Origin: Microbacterium sp.
GTDB taxonomy: Bacteria; Actinomycetota; Actinomycetes; Actinomycetales; Microbacteriaceae
Length of the DNA stretch: 64,000 nt
Direction: 5' to 3'
Assembly (NCBI GenBank): GCA_017306415.1
Contig: JAFKIL010000002.1
Span: forward strand, 496,001-560,000
The notes beneath the pieces are model-generated. The model saw nothing but the letters and a program-made list of their open reading frames with translations, ran no database searches and was not told where the DNA came from. A program made the position numbers and the translations under genes. Shown piece after piece: positions 8,284 to 16,690 of this stretch (position 1 is its first letter; each line of letters begins with the position of its first letter).

Positions 8284-9497
8284 CGCGCCCCGCCTTCTCT
8301 TGCCGGCTTCACACGGCGATAGGTGCCGCGGAGCACGCGGACGAACGTGCGGGGATCGGATGCCGCGAGCCGCAGCAGCGGGAAGCCCCGGTACATCGGC
8401 GGACGGCGTCCGGCCAGGCGCGATCCCAGCATCCGCGCGAGGAGATGACGTCGCCGGTTGGTCTGCAGCGGCTGGGCCGTCGCGAGCCGCGCCATGTCCA
8501 GCGGCCGCAGACCGATGACACCTGCCTCCGCCGCGGCGAGCACGACGTCGCGGCCACGGGCCGTTCGGGCGATGAACGCGCTCACGCCGTCGCCCTCCGC
8601 GAACACCGGGTACCCGCGCTCATCGGTCGCCCACGAGTCCGCGGAGACGATGTCTGCGGACCCGCCGACCCCGTCGGGGCACACCTTGCAGCGCCACTGC
8701 GTCGTCGGTCCGAGGACCGAGCCCCACGACTCCTCGTAGTCGGCGTCGACCGTCCGCTCACCGCTGCGGGCGGTGAACCGGCCGGGCCACCCTCGTCCTC
8801 GGTACCACAGCGACGATACCGGCGCCTCCGCCGGGACGCCGAGGCCCGCGAGCAGCGTGTCCGTCGCGTGCTGGCTCGGTGTGCCCGCGCAGAAGAACGA
8901 GAGCAGCAGCGGCGCGTCCTCCGGAGTGAGCTGCGGGCTCGCCGCACGCAGAGCCGAGATCTCGCATGGCTTCGCGACCACCGCTGATCCGGGCTCGAGC
9001 ACGCGCGGGTTCGAGAGAGTGGCGACCGGCGCATAGCGCGACCCGGCTGCGGCCAGCGCCTCGGCGCGCGTCGTGATCGTGACGGGCACGGTCCGGCGCG
9101 GATTCTCGGCGGATGCCGCGGCTCCCGTGATGCGCGCCGCGCGACCGCTCTCGAGGAGCCATGCATGCACGGCGGTCAGCGCACCGCCGCTGCTGCCCGC
9201 GTGGCGCAGCTCGGGGTCGGTCGCCCATGCCTCCCATGCGTCCACGTAGTCGCCCAGCAGCCGGTCACGCGTGGCGTCCGGGGCCGTATGGTCGTCGACG
9301 CGGATGCCCGGGCACGCGGACCTCATGATCCGCTCGCCGCTGTCGATCTCCTGCGGCGCGGAAGTCGCGACCGGCCTCGCATAGCCCTCGGCGTCAAGCT
9401 CCATGGCGAGCCCGCGGTCCAGGAGCGTGCAGAGGCCGCACCCGGCGCACGCGTCCCGGGCGAGCACATCGCCCACGAGCGCGCGGACGGCCGTCAT
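8280..9497 (-). CDS. Coenzyme F420 hydrogenase/dehydrogenase beta subunit-like protein of a polysaccharide operon
   Basis: This 405-residue protein starts with a short cysteine cluster (CAGCGLC, residues ~17-23) and has the FrhB/FdhB C-terminal architecture, including CKVCPDGVGGSADIVSADSW. Such FrhB-like proteins, with FAD and Fe-S binding, recur in exopolysaccharide operons beside WcaK-type pyruvyltransferases, as here; their exact reaction there is not settled. The ATG at 9497 overlaps the upstream TGA by the ATGA arrangement, which fixes the start. The hydrogenase partner subunits are absent from the window, so a hydrogenase role is unlikely. Confidence 0.75.
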   Translation of the reverse strand: MTAVRALVGDVLARDACAGCGLCTLLDRGLAMELDAEGYARPVATSAPQEIDSGERIMRSACPGIRVDDHTAPDATRDRLLGDYVDAWEAWATDPELRHAGSSGGALTAVHAWLLESGRAARITGAAASAENPRRTVPVTITTRAEALAAAGSRYAPVATLSNPRVLEPGSAVVAKPCEISALRAASPQLTPEDAPLLLSFFCAGTPSQHATDTLLAGLGVPAEAPVSSLWYRGRGWPGRFTARSGERTVDADYEESWGSVLGPTTQWRCKVCPDGVGGSADIVSADSWATDERGYPVFAEGDGVSAFIARTARGRDVVLAAAEAGVIGLRPLDMARLATAQPLQTNRRRHLLARMLGSRLAGRRPPMYRGFPLLRLAASDPRTFVRVLRGTYRRVKPAREGGAR

Positions 9498-10570
9498 CGG
9501 ATCGCCTCCAGACGCGGCGGGATCGTGGCGAGCAGTCGCTGGCCGGCGGCCTGCGTCTGGGTGGCGCGGTCGGCCAGATCGGGTTCGGCGGCTGCCGCGA
9601 GCACCGCGGCCGATACCTCCGCCTCCTCCGCCAGCGACACCACATGCGGCCAGTCCAGAGCGCTGAGCAGCGGCCGGAACTTGCGCGAGTAGGCCATCGC
9701 GATCGCCGGCGTCCCGGTCGACAGCGCGTTCAGGCACGCATGCATGCGGGCGCCGATGACGAGATTGGCGCCGGCGATCGCGGTGCGCGCGTCGTCGAGG
9801 TCGGCCGGCACGTGCAGACCGATCCGCCCGTCATACTCGGCCTGCAGCTCGTGCGAGACCGGCACATCGTTGTCGGGGTCGCGCGAGTCGAGCACGTGCG
9901 GCAGGAGGGTGACCTCGCGGCCCTCTGCGAGGAGACCGTCGACGATGGCGCGCACGCTCGACCGGTAGCCCTCGTGGTCGACGTGGTCGCTGGCGCGCCA
10001 CAGGAGACCCGAGACGTTCAGCAGCACATCGCGCTGCGGACCGGGTGCGGGCTGCGCGATGCCGAAGACCAGATCGGTCGCCGTGGCGTCGACGGGGCGT
10101 CCGAGACCTGAGGCGGCGTCGGCGCTGATCGGATCACGGCCGAAGACGAGCTTCGACCGCCGCAGATTGCGCCGCCCCAGCCACCTGCCGCGCCTCGTGC
10201 CGAACGGCCCGATCGTCTGCGGCGCCATCACGGCCGGGACCCCGGCCTGCACCGCGAACTCGTGGACGAGGGACATCTTCGCGTGGCGGTCGATGCCGTA
10301 GATGTCGGCGAAGCTGTCACCCGATCGGGTGTCCCACAGCAGGTCGAAACCGCGGAGCCACTCCATCATCCCGGCGCGGCCGGTAACCCGCTCGCGGACG
10401 AGCGAACGCGCTCGGCCCCACGGCAGCGCCGAGGGCCGGGCGCCGAAGTCCATGAACTCGATCTCCGCGTCGGGCCACACGGAGTGCAGCAGATCCGCCG
10501 ACCCGCGGCCGAGTGCCCGCACTCCGAGATTCGGTGAGACGTCACCCGCCCAGGCCACCAGAATGCGCAA
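9494..10570 (-). CDS. Polysaccharide pyruvyl transferase family protein
   Basis: The 358-residue product has the WcaK/CsaB fold signature near its C-terminus: VIGARMHACLNALSTGTPAI followed by AYSRKF. The N-terminus LRILVAWAGDVSPNLG is the usual first strand. The family transfers pyruvate from phosphoenolpyruvate to a sugar as a ketal, adding negative charge to surface glycans. The TTG at 10570 was chosen because a GGGGGAC ribosome site lies just upstream and the protein then begins where family members begin; an upstream ATG near 10626 would run into the divergent gene's promoter. It is first of three coupled genes. Confidence 0.8.
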   Translation of the reverse strand: MRILVAWAGDVSPNLGVRALGRGSADLLHSVWPDAEIEFMDFGARPSALPWGRARSLVRERVTGRAGMMEWLRGFDLLWDTRSGDSFADIYGIDRHAKMSLVHEFAVQAGVPAVMAPQTIGPFGTRRGRWLGRRNLRRSKLVFGRDPISADAASGLGRPVDATATDLVFGIAQPAPGPQRDVLLNVSGLLWRASDHVDHEGYRSSVRAIVDGLLAEGREVTLLPHVLDSRDPDNDVPVSHELQAEYDGRIGLHVPADLDDARTAIAGANLVIGARMHACLNALSTGTPAIAMAYSRKFRPLLSALDWPHVVSLAEEAEVSAAVLAAAAEPDLADRATQTQAAGQRLLATIPPRLEAIR

Positions 10571-10702
10571 AAACGTCCCCCTACCCGCTCGACGCGGAGA
10601 TTCCCCCAGAACCCCTCCGCTCATCATACGTTGCCTGTCGCGGAGCCGAATCGCCGTCGGGTTAGAATCGCCGCGGAGCCAGCGGGCGCCGTGGGGGCGG
10701 AA

Positions 10703-11974
10703 ATGGGAGCGGATCCGATCAGGATGATCGCGCTCATCGCCATGGCTGTTTGCGGTGGACTGGCGCTCATCATCTGGTTCCGCCGCAGTCCGCGCTGGGC
10801 GATGGCCGTCTGGACCGCCTCGCTGTTCTTCACGCCGGTCTGGTTCGGCGTGCAGGCCGGGATCTTCTTCACGGTGCTGACGGCGATCACGATCGTCGGC
10901 ATCATCGCGTTCGTGGACCGGACCTTCCGCTGGTCCCATCTGGACACGGCCGTGCTCATGTTCTTCCTCGCGCTCCTCCTCGGCCTGATCATCGGGGGAG
11001 CCCTGTGGGGTCACGTGCAGGGTGCGCTCATCGGCTGGCTCCTGCCCTACGTGTGGGGGCGCCTCGTGCTCCAGCGGGTGTCGCCGGAATGGGTGGCCCA
11101 GTGCATCGCGGCGGCTGCTGTCGTGGCGGCGGTGCTGGCGCTCCTCGAGTTCGTGACGTCCCGCAACCTCTTCCTCCTGTTCCCGGGCGCGTCGTCGTCG
11201 ATCTGGGGGACGCTGCAGACCCGCGGCGGCGAGCTCAGGGCGGAGGGGGCCTTCGGTCATTCGATCGCGCTCGGCGGATCGCTGGCGATGTCGAGCGTCT
11301 TCGTCCTCGTCGTGCGGTGGCCGGTGTGGGTGCGCGTCGGCGCGCTCGCCGTGGTCGGTGCCGCGACGGCGGTGACCTTCAGCCGGATCGGGATCATCGG
11401 GCTGGCCGTGACGGTCGTCCTGGCCGTCCTGTTCCTCGGTCGCTACCTGAGCCGCGCGATGCGCGTGACCGTCGCCGTGGCGCTCGGCCTCGGCGCTGCC
11501 GTCGGATTGCCGGCACTTCTCGGGGTGTTCAGCGAGGCCGGGTCCGAGGCCACCGGGAGCGCCGACTACCGGGGTGACCTGGTACCGCTCCTCGACAACA
11601 TGAATCTCCTGGGTCTCGCCTCCAACTACGAGCGGCTGCCGAATGGCGACGACTACTTCGGCGGATTCCGCTCCATCGACAGCGCGCTCATCCTGATCGG
11701 CCTGCGCCACGGACTGGTACCGCTCGCGATCCTCGTCGTGCTGCTCGCGCTGGCGGTCATTGCGCTCGTGAGTCGCCGCGCGAACCCGGCCCTCGTCGCA
11801 CTGGTCGGACAGATCCCCGCGCTCGCCACCGTCGCGCTCATCACCCAGTACGCATCGTTCGTCTGGTTCGTCGCAGGACTCGCGGTAAGCTCCTATACCC
11901 TTTACGGAAAAGCGGCCGTCGGTCGCACGGTGGAACGCGTCGAGCCGGCGCGAGAGTTGGCGGAGACAGCGTGA
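10703..11974 (+). CDS. O-antigen ligase/Wzy polymerase-like membrane protein
   Basis: About 423 residues with ten or more hydrophobic helices and a larger soluble loop around residues 290-330 (GSADYRGDLVPLLDNMNLLG), the layout of the Wzy/WaaL family that polymerises or ligates lipid-linked oligosaccharides outside the membrane. ATG 10703 follows GGGGGCGG and begins close to the first helix; an upstream in-frame start at 10631 would add a basic, non-hydrophobic tail. A TAGAAT hexamer at 10663-10668 is a possible -10. It overlaps the BY-kinase gene by GTGA at 11971-11974, so the two are translationally coupled. Confidence 0.75.
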   Translation: MGADPIRMIALIAMAVCGGLALIIWFRRSPRWAMAVWTASLFFTPVWFGVQAGIFFTVLTAITIVGIIAFVDRTFRWSHLDTAVLMFFLALLLGLIIGGALWGHVQGALIGWLLPYVWGRLVLQRVSPEWVAQCIAAAAVVAAVLALLEFVTSRNLFLLFPGASSSIWGTLQTRGGELRAEGAFGHSIALGGSLAMSSVFVLVVRWPVWVRVGALAVVGAATAVTFSRIGIIGLAVTVVLAVLFLGRYLSRAMRVTVAVALGLGAAVGLPALLGVFSEAGSEATGSADYRGDLVPLLDNMNLLGLASNYERLPNGDDYFGGFRSIDSALILIGLRHGLVPLAILVVLLALAVIALVSRRANPALVALVGQIPALATVALITQYASFVWFVAGLAVSSYTLYGKAAVGRTVERVEPARELAETA

Positions 11975-13476
11975 CAGACGTGAAGCCTCAGGTGACCCCG
12001 TCGCGGCTGCTGGGCGTCCTGCTGCGGGGATGGTGGATCCTCCTCGTCGCGGCCGTCCTCGGCGGCGGTGTCGCGTACGGGTACTCCAGCCTGCAAGCGC
12101 CGATCTTCCAGTCGACGGCATCGACGTACTTCTCCATGAAGTCGGCGTCGAGCGGGTCGGACATCAACCAGGGCTCGGCCTACACGCAGAACCAGATGCT
12201 GTCCTTCGCCCAGCTCGCGATGTCGTCGATGGTGCTCGACAAGGTGCGCGCAGACCTGAACCTCGATCTGACCAATGCTCAGTTGCGGAACATGACGTCG
12301 GTGTCGATCCCGCAGAACACCGTGATCCTCGACATCTCCGCGGCATCCACCGACAAGCAGTTCGCCGCGGACCTCGCCAACAGCATCTCCTCGAACCTGG
12401 CGTCAGAGGTGGAGGTCATCGCGCCGCGCGATGACGCAGGGAAGGCCACGATCGTGGCGCGCGTGATCGAGCCGGGCGTGCCCGCGGTCTACCAGAGTTC
12501 GCCGAACAAGTCGCGCGACGCCGTGCTGGGCGGCATCGCGGGCCTGCTCATCGCCGCTCTGGCCCTCACGATCTGGGCGCTGCTCGACACACGCGTCCGC
12601 TCGGAGGACGTCCTGCGGCGGATCACCGAGCTGCCCGTGCTGGGCGCGGTGCCGTCGCGCAAGGACAATGGGCGCCGCCCTATCGTCGTCTCCGAGCCCA
12701 ACGGCGCCGGGGCCGAGGCGCACCGCGGCGTGCGGTCTAGCTTGAGGTTCTCCGCGGTAGGACACGAGATCACCACGATCGCCGTGACGTCGTCCATCCC
12801 GGGCGAGGGGAAGACGACCGTCGCCATCAACCTGGCTCTCACCTATGCCGAGGCGGGCGTCCGCGTGCTGCTGGTCGACGCCGACCTGCGGCGTCCGATG
12901 GTCGCGCAGTCCCTGGGTCTCGAGAACTCCGTCGGGCTCACGACCATGCTCGTGGGAGCGGTCGGGTTCGACGACGCCAAGCTCCCATGGGGAGACACGC
13001 GCCTCTGGGTCCTCCCCGCGGGCGTGGTCCCGCCCAACCCGGCGGAGCTGCTCGCCTCGGAGCGGATGGCCGAGATCCTCCGGGACCTCCGCACGGACTT
13101 CGACGTCATGGTGGTCGACACGGCCCCGCTGCTCTCCGTGGCGGATGCCACCATCATCGCGCCGCTCGTCGACACCACGATCGTCGTCGCCGATGTCACG
13201 AAGGTCCGCATCGCACAGCTCACCCGCGCCCTCTCCACTCTGACCGCGGTGCGCGCCCAGATCGCGGGCGTCGTGTTCAACCGGGTGCGCCGCGGCCGTC
13301 GCGACGACTACCGCTACTACTACAGCCCGACCGCCGAGCGCGCGACGACGCGACGCAAGCTCCGCCGTCGCGCTGTCGCCGACGCGGCGCCCACGGCGAC
13401 CCCGGCCGTCGAGGCTTCGAAGAAGGCCAAGGGCAAGGGCAAAGGCCAGACCCCGGACGAGGTCGCCGAGCCCTAG
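11971..13476 (+). CDS. Polysaccharide co-polymerase/bacterial tyrosine kinase (Wzz-BY-kinase fusion)
   Basis: The 501-residue product joins a Wzz chain-length domain (two membrane helices around an extracellular region, residues ~8-195) to a cytoplasmic BY-kinase domain. The P-loop is GEGKTT at 278-283, Walker A' reads LLVDADLRRP and Walker B VMVVDTAPLL. A C-terminal tyrosine cluster YRYYY at 447-451 is the expected autophosphorylation tail, followed by a Lys/Ala-rich end. The enzyme would control chain length and export of the capsule or exopolysaccharide. A low-molecular-weight tyrosine phosphatase, its usual antagonist, lies 1.3 kb downstream on the same strand but is separated by an opposite-strand gene. 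Confidence 0.92.
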   Translation: MTDVKPQVTPSRLLGVLLRGWWILLVAAVLGGGVAYGYSSLQAPIFQSTASTYFSMKSASSGSDINQGSAYTQNQMLSFAQLAMSSMVLDKVRADLNLDLTNAQLRNMTSVSIPQNTVILDISAASTDKQFAADLANSISSNLASEVEVIAPRDDAGKATIVARVIEPGVPAVYQSSPNKSRDAVLGGIAGLLIAALALTIWALLDTRVRSEDVLRRITELPVLGAVPSRKDNGRRPIVVSEPNGAGAEAHRGVRSSLRFSAVGHEITTIAVTSSIPGEGKTTVAINLALTYAEAGVRVLLVDADLRRPMVAQSLGLENSVGLTTMLVGAVGFDDAKLPWGDTRLWVLPAGVVPPNPAELLASERMAEILRDLRTDFDVMVVDTAPLLSVADATIIAPLVDTTIVVADVTKVRIAQLTRALSTLTAVRAQIAGVVFNRVRRGRRDDYRYYYSPTAERATTRRKLRRRAVADAAPTATPAVEASKKAKGKGKGQTPDEVAEP

Positions 13477-13486
13477 GGGTTCTGCC

Positions 13487-14659
13487 TCAGCGCGGGAGGG
13501 TGAGCGCCACCACGGCGTCGGCGACCGTCTGCTGGAAGGTCTCGCGCGAATGCCGCTCCCCGGCGATGCGTCGGGAATCCGCCGCGGCGACGGCCATCTC
13601 GGGCCACCGCTCGACCACGGTCGCCAGGCCGTCGGCGAGGGACGCGGCCGAATCAGGCTCGACGCGGATCGCGCTCGGGATGCCGGCGGTCGCCTCCCGC
13701 AGGCCCGACGTGTCGCTCACCACGACGGGGCGGCCGGCGAGCACGCCTTCGACCGCTGTGTTGCCGAAAGGCTCGTCGAGGCGCGACGGCACGACCAGCA
13801 CGTCGCTGCGGTCGAGGAGTGCCCAGATCTCGTTCTGAAAGCCGTGGAAGGTCACCGCATCGCGCAGGTCTGTGGCGGCGACAGCGGCGTGGAGGGACTC
13901 CTCGTAGGGCTCGTATCCCTCGAAGACCGACCCCGCGATGTCGAGGGTCGCCGCCGTGCCACGCTCGCGCAGACGCTCCACCGCGGTGATCGCGAGGTCG
14001 GCGCCCTTGCGAGGTGAGAGACGGCCGACGAAGAGCACCCGGAGCGGTCCGTCCAGCGTCGAACGCGGCGGCGTGGGATCGACCGGCCCCGGCACGGCGT
14101 TCAGCACGACGGTCGAGCGCGACGCGAGCCGCCGGTAGGCCGACGTCATGACCCCGAGGCTGAAGGCGCTGTTCACCAGCACGGTGCGGGCGAGCAGGGC
14201 CGGCGCGTACAGGACCTTCTTCACGAGTGTGGACGCGGATGCCTCGCCTTCGTGCACGTGGAGGACGACCGGCAGACGTCGCAGCCGGGCGAGCAGCGGC
14301 CAGAGCGGGAGTGTGATGGTGCTCACGTACACGGCATCAGGCCGTTCGGCACGGAGCAGCCGGCGGGCCGCGCGTCCTCCGCGCCACGCCGTCGAGATCA
14401 GCTCTCCCCACCCGCGTGGCTTCATGAGCCGCTTGCGCAGCACGAACGCCGGAGCGATGACGACGTGCGCGCCCACTGCGCGCAGCTCGGCAGCGAGAGG
14501 CCCGTCGTGTGGCAGGGCGACCAGGACGCGGGAGAACTCGGCGACGAGGCCGATGACGCTGTCGAGCAGGACCCGATCGGATCCGTACAGTTCCGCACCA
14601 GGGTGCGCGACGATCACCGATCCGCGCCCGGGGCCCGATGTGTGCTGAGAATCCGACAC
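13487..14659 (-). CDS. GT4 family glycosyltransferase
   Basis: A 390-residue GT-B enzyme. The C-terminal domain shows GRLSPRKGADLAI, a FHGF strand and the E-x7-E nucleotide-sugar motif in EPFGNTAVEGVL, typical of retaining GT4 transferases. The N-terminal SVIVAHPGAELYGSDRVLL is the acceptor-side loop. The GTG at 14659 was chosen because GGGGGGAAG lies about ten bases upstream; longer starts add an unrelated tail. It converges on the BY-kinase gene with only ten bases between stops and is divergent from the phosphatase gene. Confidence 0.85.
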   Translation of the reverse strand: MSDSQHTSGPGRGSVIVAHPGAELYGSDRVLLDSVIGLVAEFSRVLVALPHDGPLAAELRAVGAHVVIAPAFVLRKRLMKPRGWGELISTAWRGGRAARRLLRAERPDAVYVSTITLPLWPLLARLRRLPVVLHVHEGEASASTLVKKVLYAPALLARTVLVNSAFSLGVMTSAYRRLASRSTVVLNAVPGPVDPTPPRSTLDGPLRVLFVGRLSPRKGADLAITAVERLRERGTAATLDIAGSVFEGYEPYEESLHAAVAATDLRDAVTFHGFQNEIWALLDRSDVLVVPSRLDEPFGNTAVEGVLAGRPVVVSDTSGLREATAGIPSAIRVEPDSAASLADGLATVVERWPEMAVAAADSRRIAGERHSRETFQQTVADAVVALTLPR

Positions 14660-14797
14660 GTGTGCGATCTTCCCCCCTCGTCGATCGACCACTTCGAAGC
14701 ACGATACCAACTCCGCCGAAGGGATCCTCACCTCATCCACAGCCGTCATGGACGGAAGGAGCATCGCAGCCTGGGATAATCCGGTGGGGGGATCCGA

Positions 14798-15469
14798 GTG
14801 ACACATCGACTGCTGTTCGTCTGCGCCGCCAACGTCTGCCGCTCGCCGTCCATGGCGTTCTTCTTCGCGAACGCGCTCGGTGAAGGCCGCGACGACTGGT
14901 CCATCGAGAGCCGTGGCGTCCGCGGGACGAGGCCGCGGCGCATGTGCGACAGCGCCACCGCGTTCATCGCGGATCGTCCCGCCGGCGTCGAGTTCGCCCA
15001 TGAGCACAGGGCGGCCCCCCTCACGGCGGAGGACGTCCTCGCCGCCGACCTGATCATCGCCGCGTCACGCGAGGAACGGGGTGGCGTGGCCCGCCTCGCG
15101 CCCGACGCCCGTGACCGGACGTTCACCCTTCGCGAGGCACTCGCGCTGTCGGAGGTCGGGGCCGTGCGGGGCAGTTCGGCACCGCAGGCCACCGGGGAGC
15201 CGTCCCCGACGCTGGCGGACTTCGCACGGCTGCTCGACGCGCGGCGCGGACGGCTCGCTGAGCCGGCGACTGCGCGGCGGCTGCGCGGCCCCCTTCGTCT
15301 CGCGGATCCGCAGGACTTCCCCGACTTCCACAGCGAGAGCCGCCGCCGCCACCGCGCGATGCTGGGCGAGCTGCGGGCCGCCGTCGACGAACTGGAGACG
15401 CGGGTCGTGGGATTCCTCGGGATGACGCCGGCGCTGCCGTCCGGCCGTCGGGGATCCGCAGAGGCCTAG
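14798..15469 (+). CDS. Low-molecular-weight protein tyrosine phosphatase
   Basis: The N-terminus carries the phosphatase loop VCAANVCRS (C9 to R15, C-x5-R), which defines the LMW-PTP fold. At 223 residues it is longer than the ~150 typical of the family, with an Arg-rich C-terminal extension containing a helix RRRHRAMLGELRAAVDELE. In exopolysaccharide loci such enzymes dephosphorylate the BY-kinase tyrosine tail. The usual late DPxG acid motif is not obvious, the nearest candidate being LADPQDFPDF, so catalysis should not be assumed. The start is a GTG after GGGGGG. Its TAG stop shares the CTAG palindrome at 15466-15469 with the stop of the convergent gene. Confidence 0.75.
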   Translation: MTHRLLFVCAANVCRSPSMAFFFANALGEGRDDWSIESRGVRGTRPRRMCDSATAFIADRPAGVEFAHEHRAAPLTAEDVLAADLIIAASREERGGVARLAPDARDRTFTLREALALSEVGAVRGSSAPQATGEPSPTLADFARLLDARRGRLAEPATARRLRGPLRLADPQDFPDFHSESRRRHRAMLGELRAAVDELETRVVGFLGMTPALPSGRRGSAEA

Positions 15470-16680
15470 GACGCCGCGGGATCCCACTCGTCGCCCCGCC
15501 GACGTGCGCGTCGGGCGGTGCGGTGGATGGACTCGCCGCGGGCGAGCCGCACCGCGAGGTCCTCGTAATGGTCGGCGACCGCATCCCAGCGGAACGCCGC
15601 GCGCGCACGCTCCTGCGAGCGCGCGGCGAGGTCGGCGATCCGCTCCGGATCGGCCTCGGCCCGCGTCACGGCCGCGCCGGCGTCGGCGGCGGTGCGGAAG
15701 AACTCGCCCTCGCCGTCGAGCACCTCGCGATTGAACGTGATGTCGAAGGCGATGACCGCCGTGCCGGCCCCCATCGCCCGCAGGAGCGACGGATTCGTCC
15801 CGCCGACCGAGTGGCCGTGGAGATACGTGTGGGCCTGGGCGTAGAGGGCGTCGAGCAGATCCTGGTCGTACACACCGCCCAGCAGGCGGATTCGGTCGTC
15901 GCCGTTCGCCGCCGCGGTGATCGCCTGGGTGTAGTCCGCGCTGTACGGCGCGGACCCCACGACCACGAGTGGTCGCTGCGCGGCGCTCGACGCGTAGCCC
16001 TCCACGATCTCCCTGACGTGGTTCTCGGGCTCGAACCGCGCCACCACGAGGTGGTAGCCCCCTGGCGTGAGGCCGAGCGGCTCGAGCAGCGCCGGGTCCG
16101 GGGTCGCCAGGATCGGCGCCCCGTAGCGGATCAGCTCCGTGGGCACACCGAACTGGTGGTCGTAGTAGTCGGCGATGCCGGGGGCGTCGGCGATGAGGGC
16201 GTCGGCCGTGCGCACCCCGTGCGTCTCCGCCCAGCGGTAGTAGGCCTTGCCGCGCGGTCCCCACTTCGACCGGCGCCACTCGAGCCCGTCCATGTGCAGG
16301 GCGACGGGGATGCGACGCGCGCGCAGGAACGGCACGAACGGCGAGTTCGCCGCGTTGAAGACGAACGCCACGTCAGGCCGATGCCGGAGCACGGCGTGCG
16401 CGGTCGACAGGCCGGTGTGGCTCAGCGTCTCGAGCTGCTTCTGCCGGAGAGCCGCGAGGTGGACCACCGTCATCCCGAGGTATTCACGCTCGCGCGACTC
16501 CGAGCCGCGGGTGTAGACGGTGACCCGGTGCCCGCGGTCGGCGAGCCGCCGCCCGACCTCCTCCACCGCGGTCTCGAAGCCGCCGTACGCCGCGGGCACA
16601 CCGCGCGTGCCGATCATCGCGATCGACAGCGGGTGTGCGCCAGAAGGGGGGTGGGCGATCGATGTGCTGTGCTCGTCCAT
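15466..16680 (-). CDS. DUF1972/GT4 rhamnosyltransferase-like glycosyltransferase
   Basis: About 404 residues. The N-terminus SIAMIGTRGVPAAYGGFET is the DUF1972 signature of glycosyltransferases such as the WchF-type rhamnosyltransferases that add the second sugar of capsule repeat units. The C-terminal GT-B half has GGTNPSLLRAMGAGTAVIAF. It follows the initiating sugar transferase gene by ten bases, as expected for the second step of unit assembly. An ATG at 16680 and a GTG at 16689 are both possible starts; neither has a well-spaced ribosome site. Confidence 0.85.
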   Translation of the reverse strand: MDEHSTSIAHPPSGAHPLSIAMIGTRGVPAAYGGFETAVEEVGRRLADRGHRVTVYTRGSESREREYLGMTVVHLAALRQKQLETLSHTGLSTAHAVLRHRPDVAFVFNAANSPFVPFLRARRIPVALHMDGLEWRRSKWGPRGKAYYRWAETHGVRTADALIADAPGIADYYDHQFGVPTELIRYGAPILATPDPALLEPLGLTPGGYHLVVARFEPENHVREIVEGYASSAAQRPLVVVGSAPYSADYTQAITAAANGDDRIRLLGGVYDQDLLDALYAQAHTYLHGHSVGGTNPSLLRAMGAGTAVIAFDITFNREVLDGEGEFFRTAADAGAAVTRAEADPERIADLAARSQERARAAFRWDAVADHYEDLAVRLARGESIHRTARRARRRGDEWDPAAS

Positions 16681-16690
16681 CCCGCCCACG

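Noticed and set aside
10571-10590. G-rich strings before the pyruvyltransferase gene as TGGGGA boxes
   Set aside because: They read GGGGGA, serve as ribosome-site sequence, and lack the CGTKAC half.
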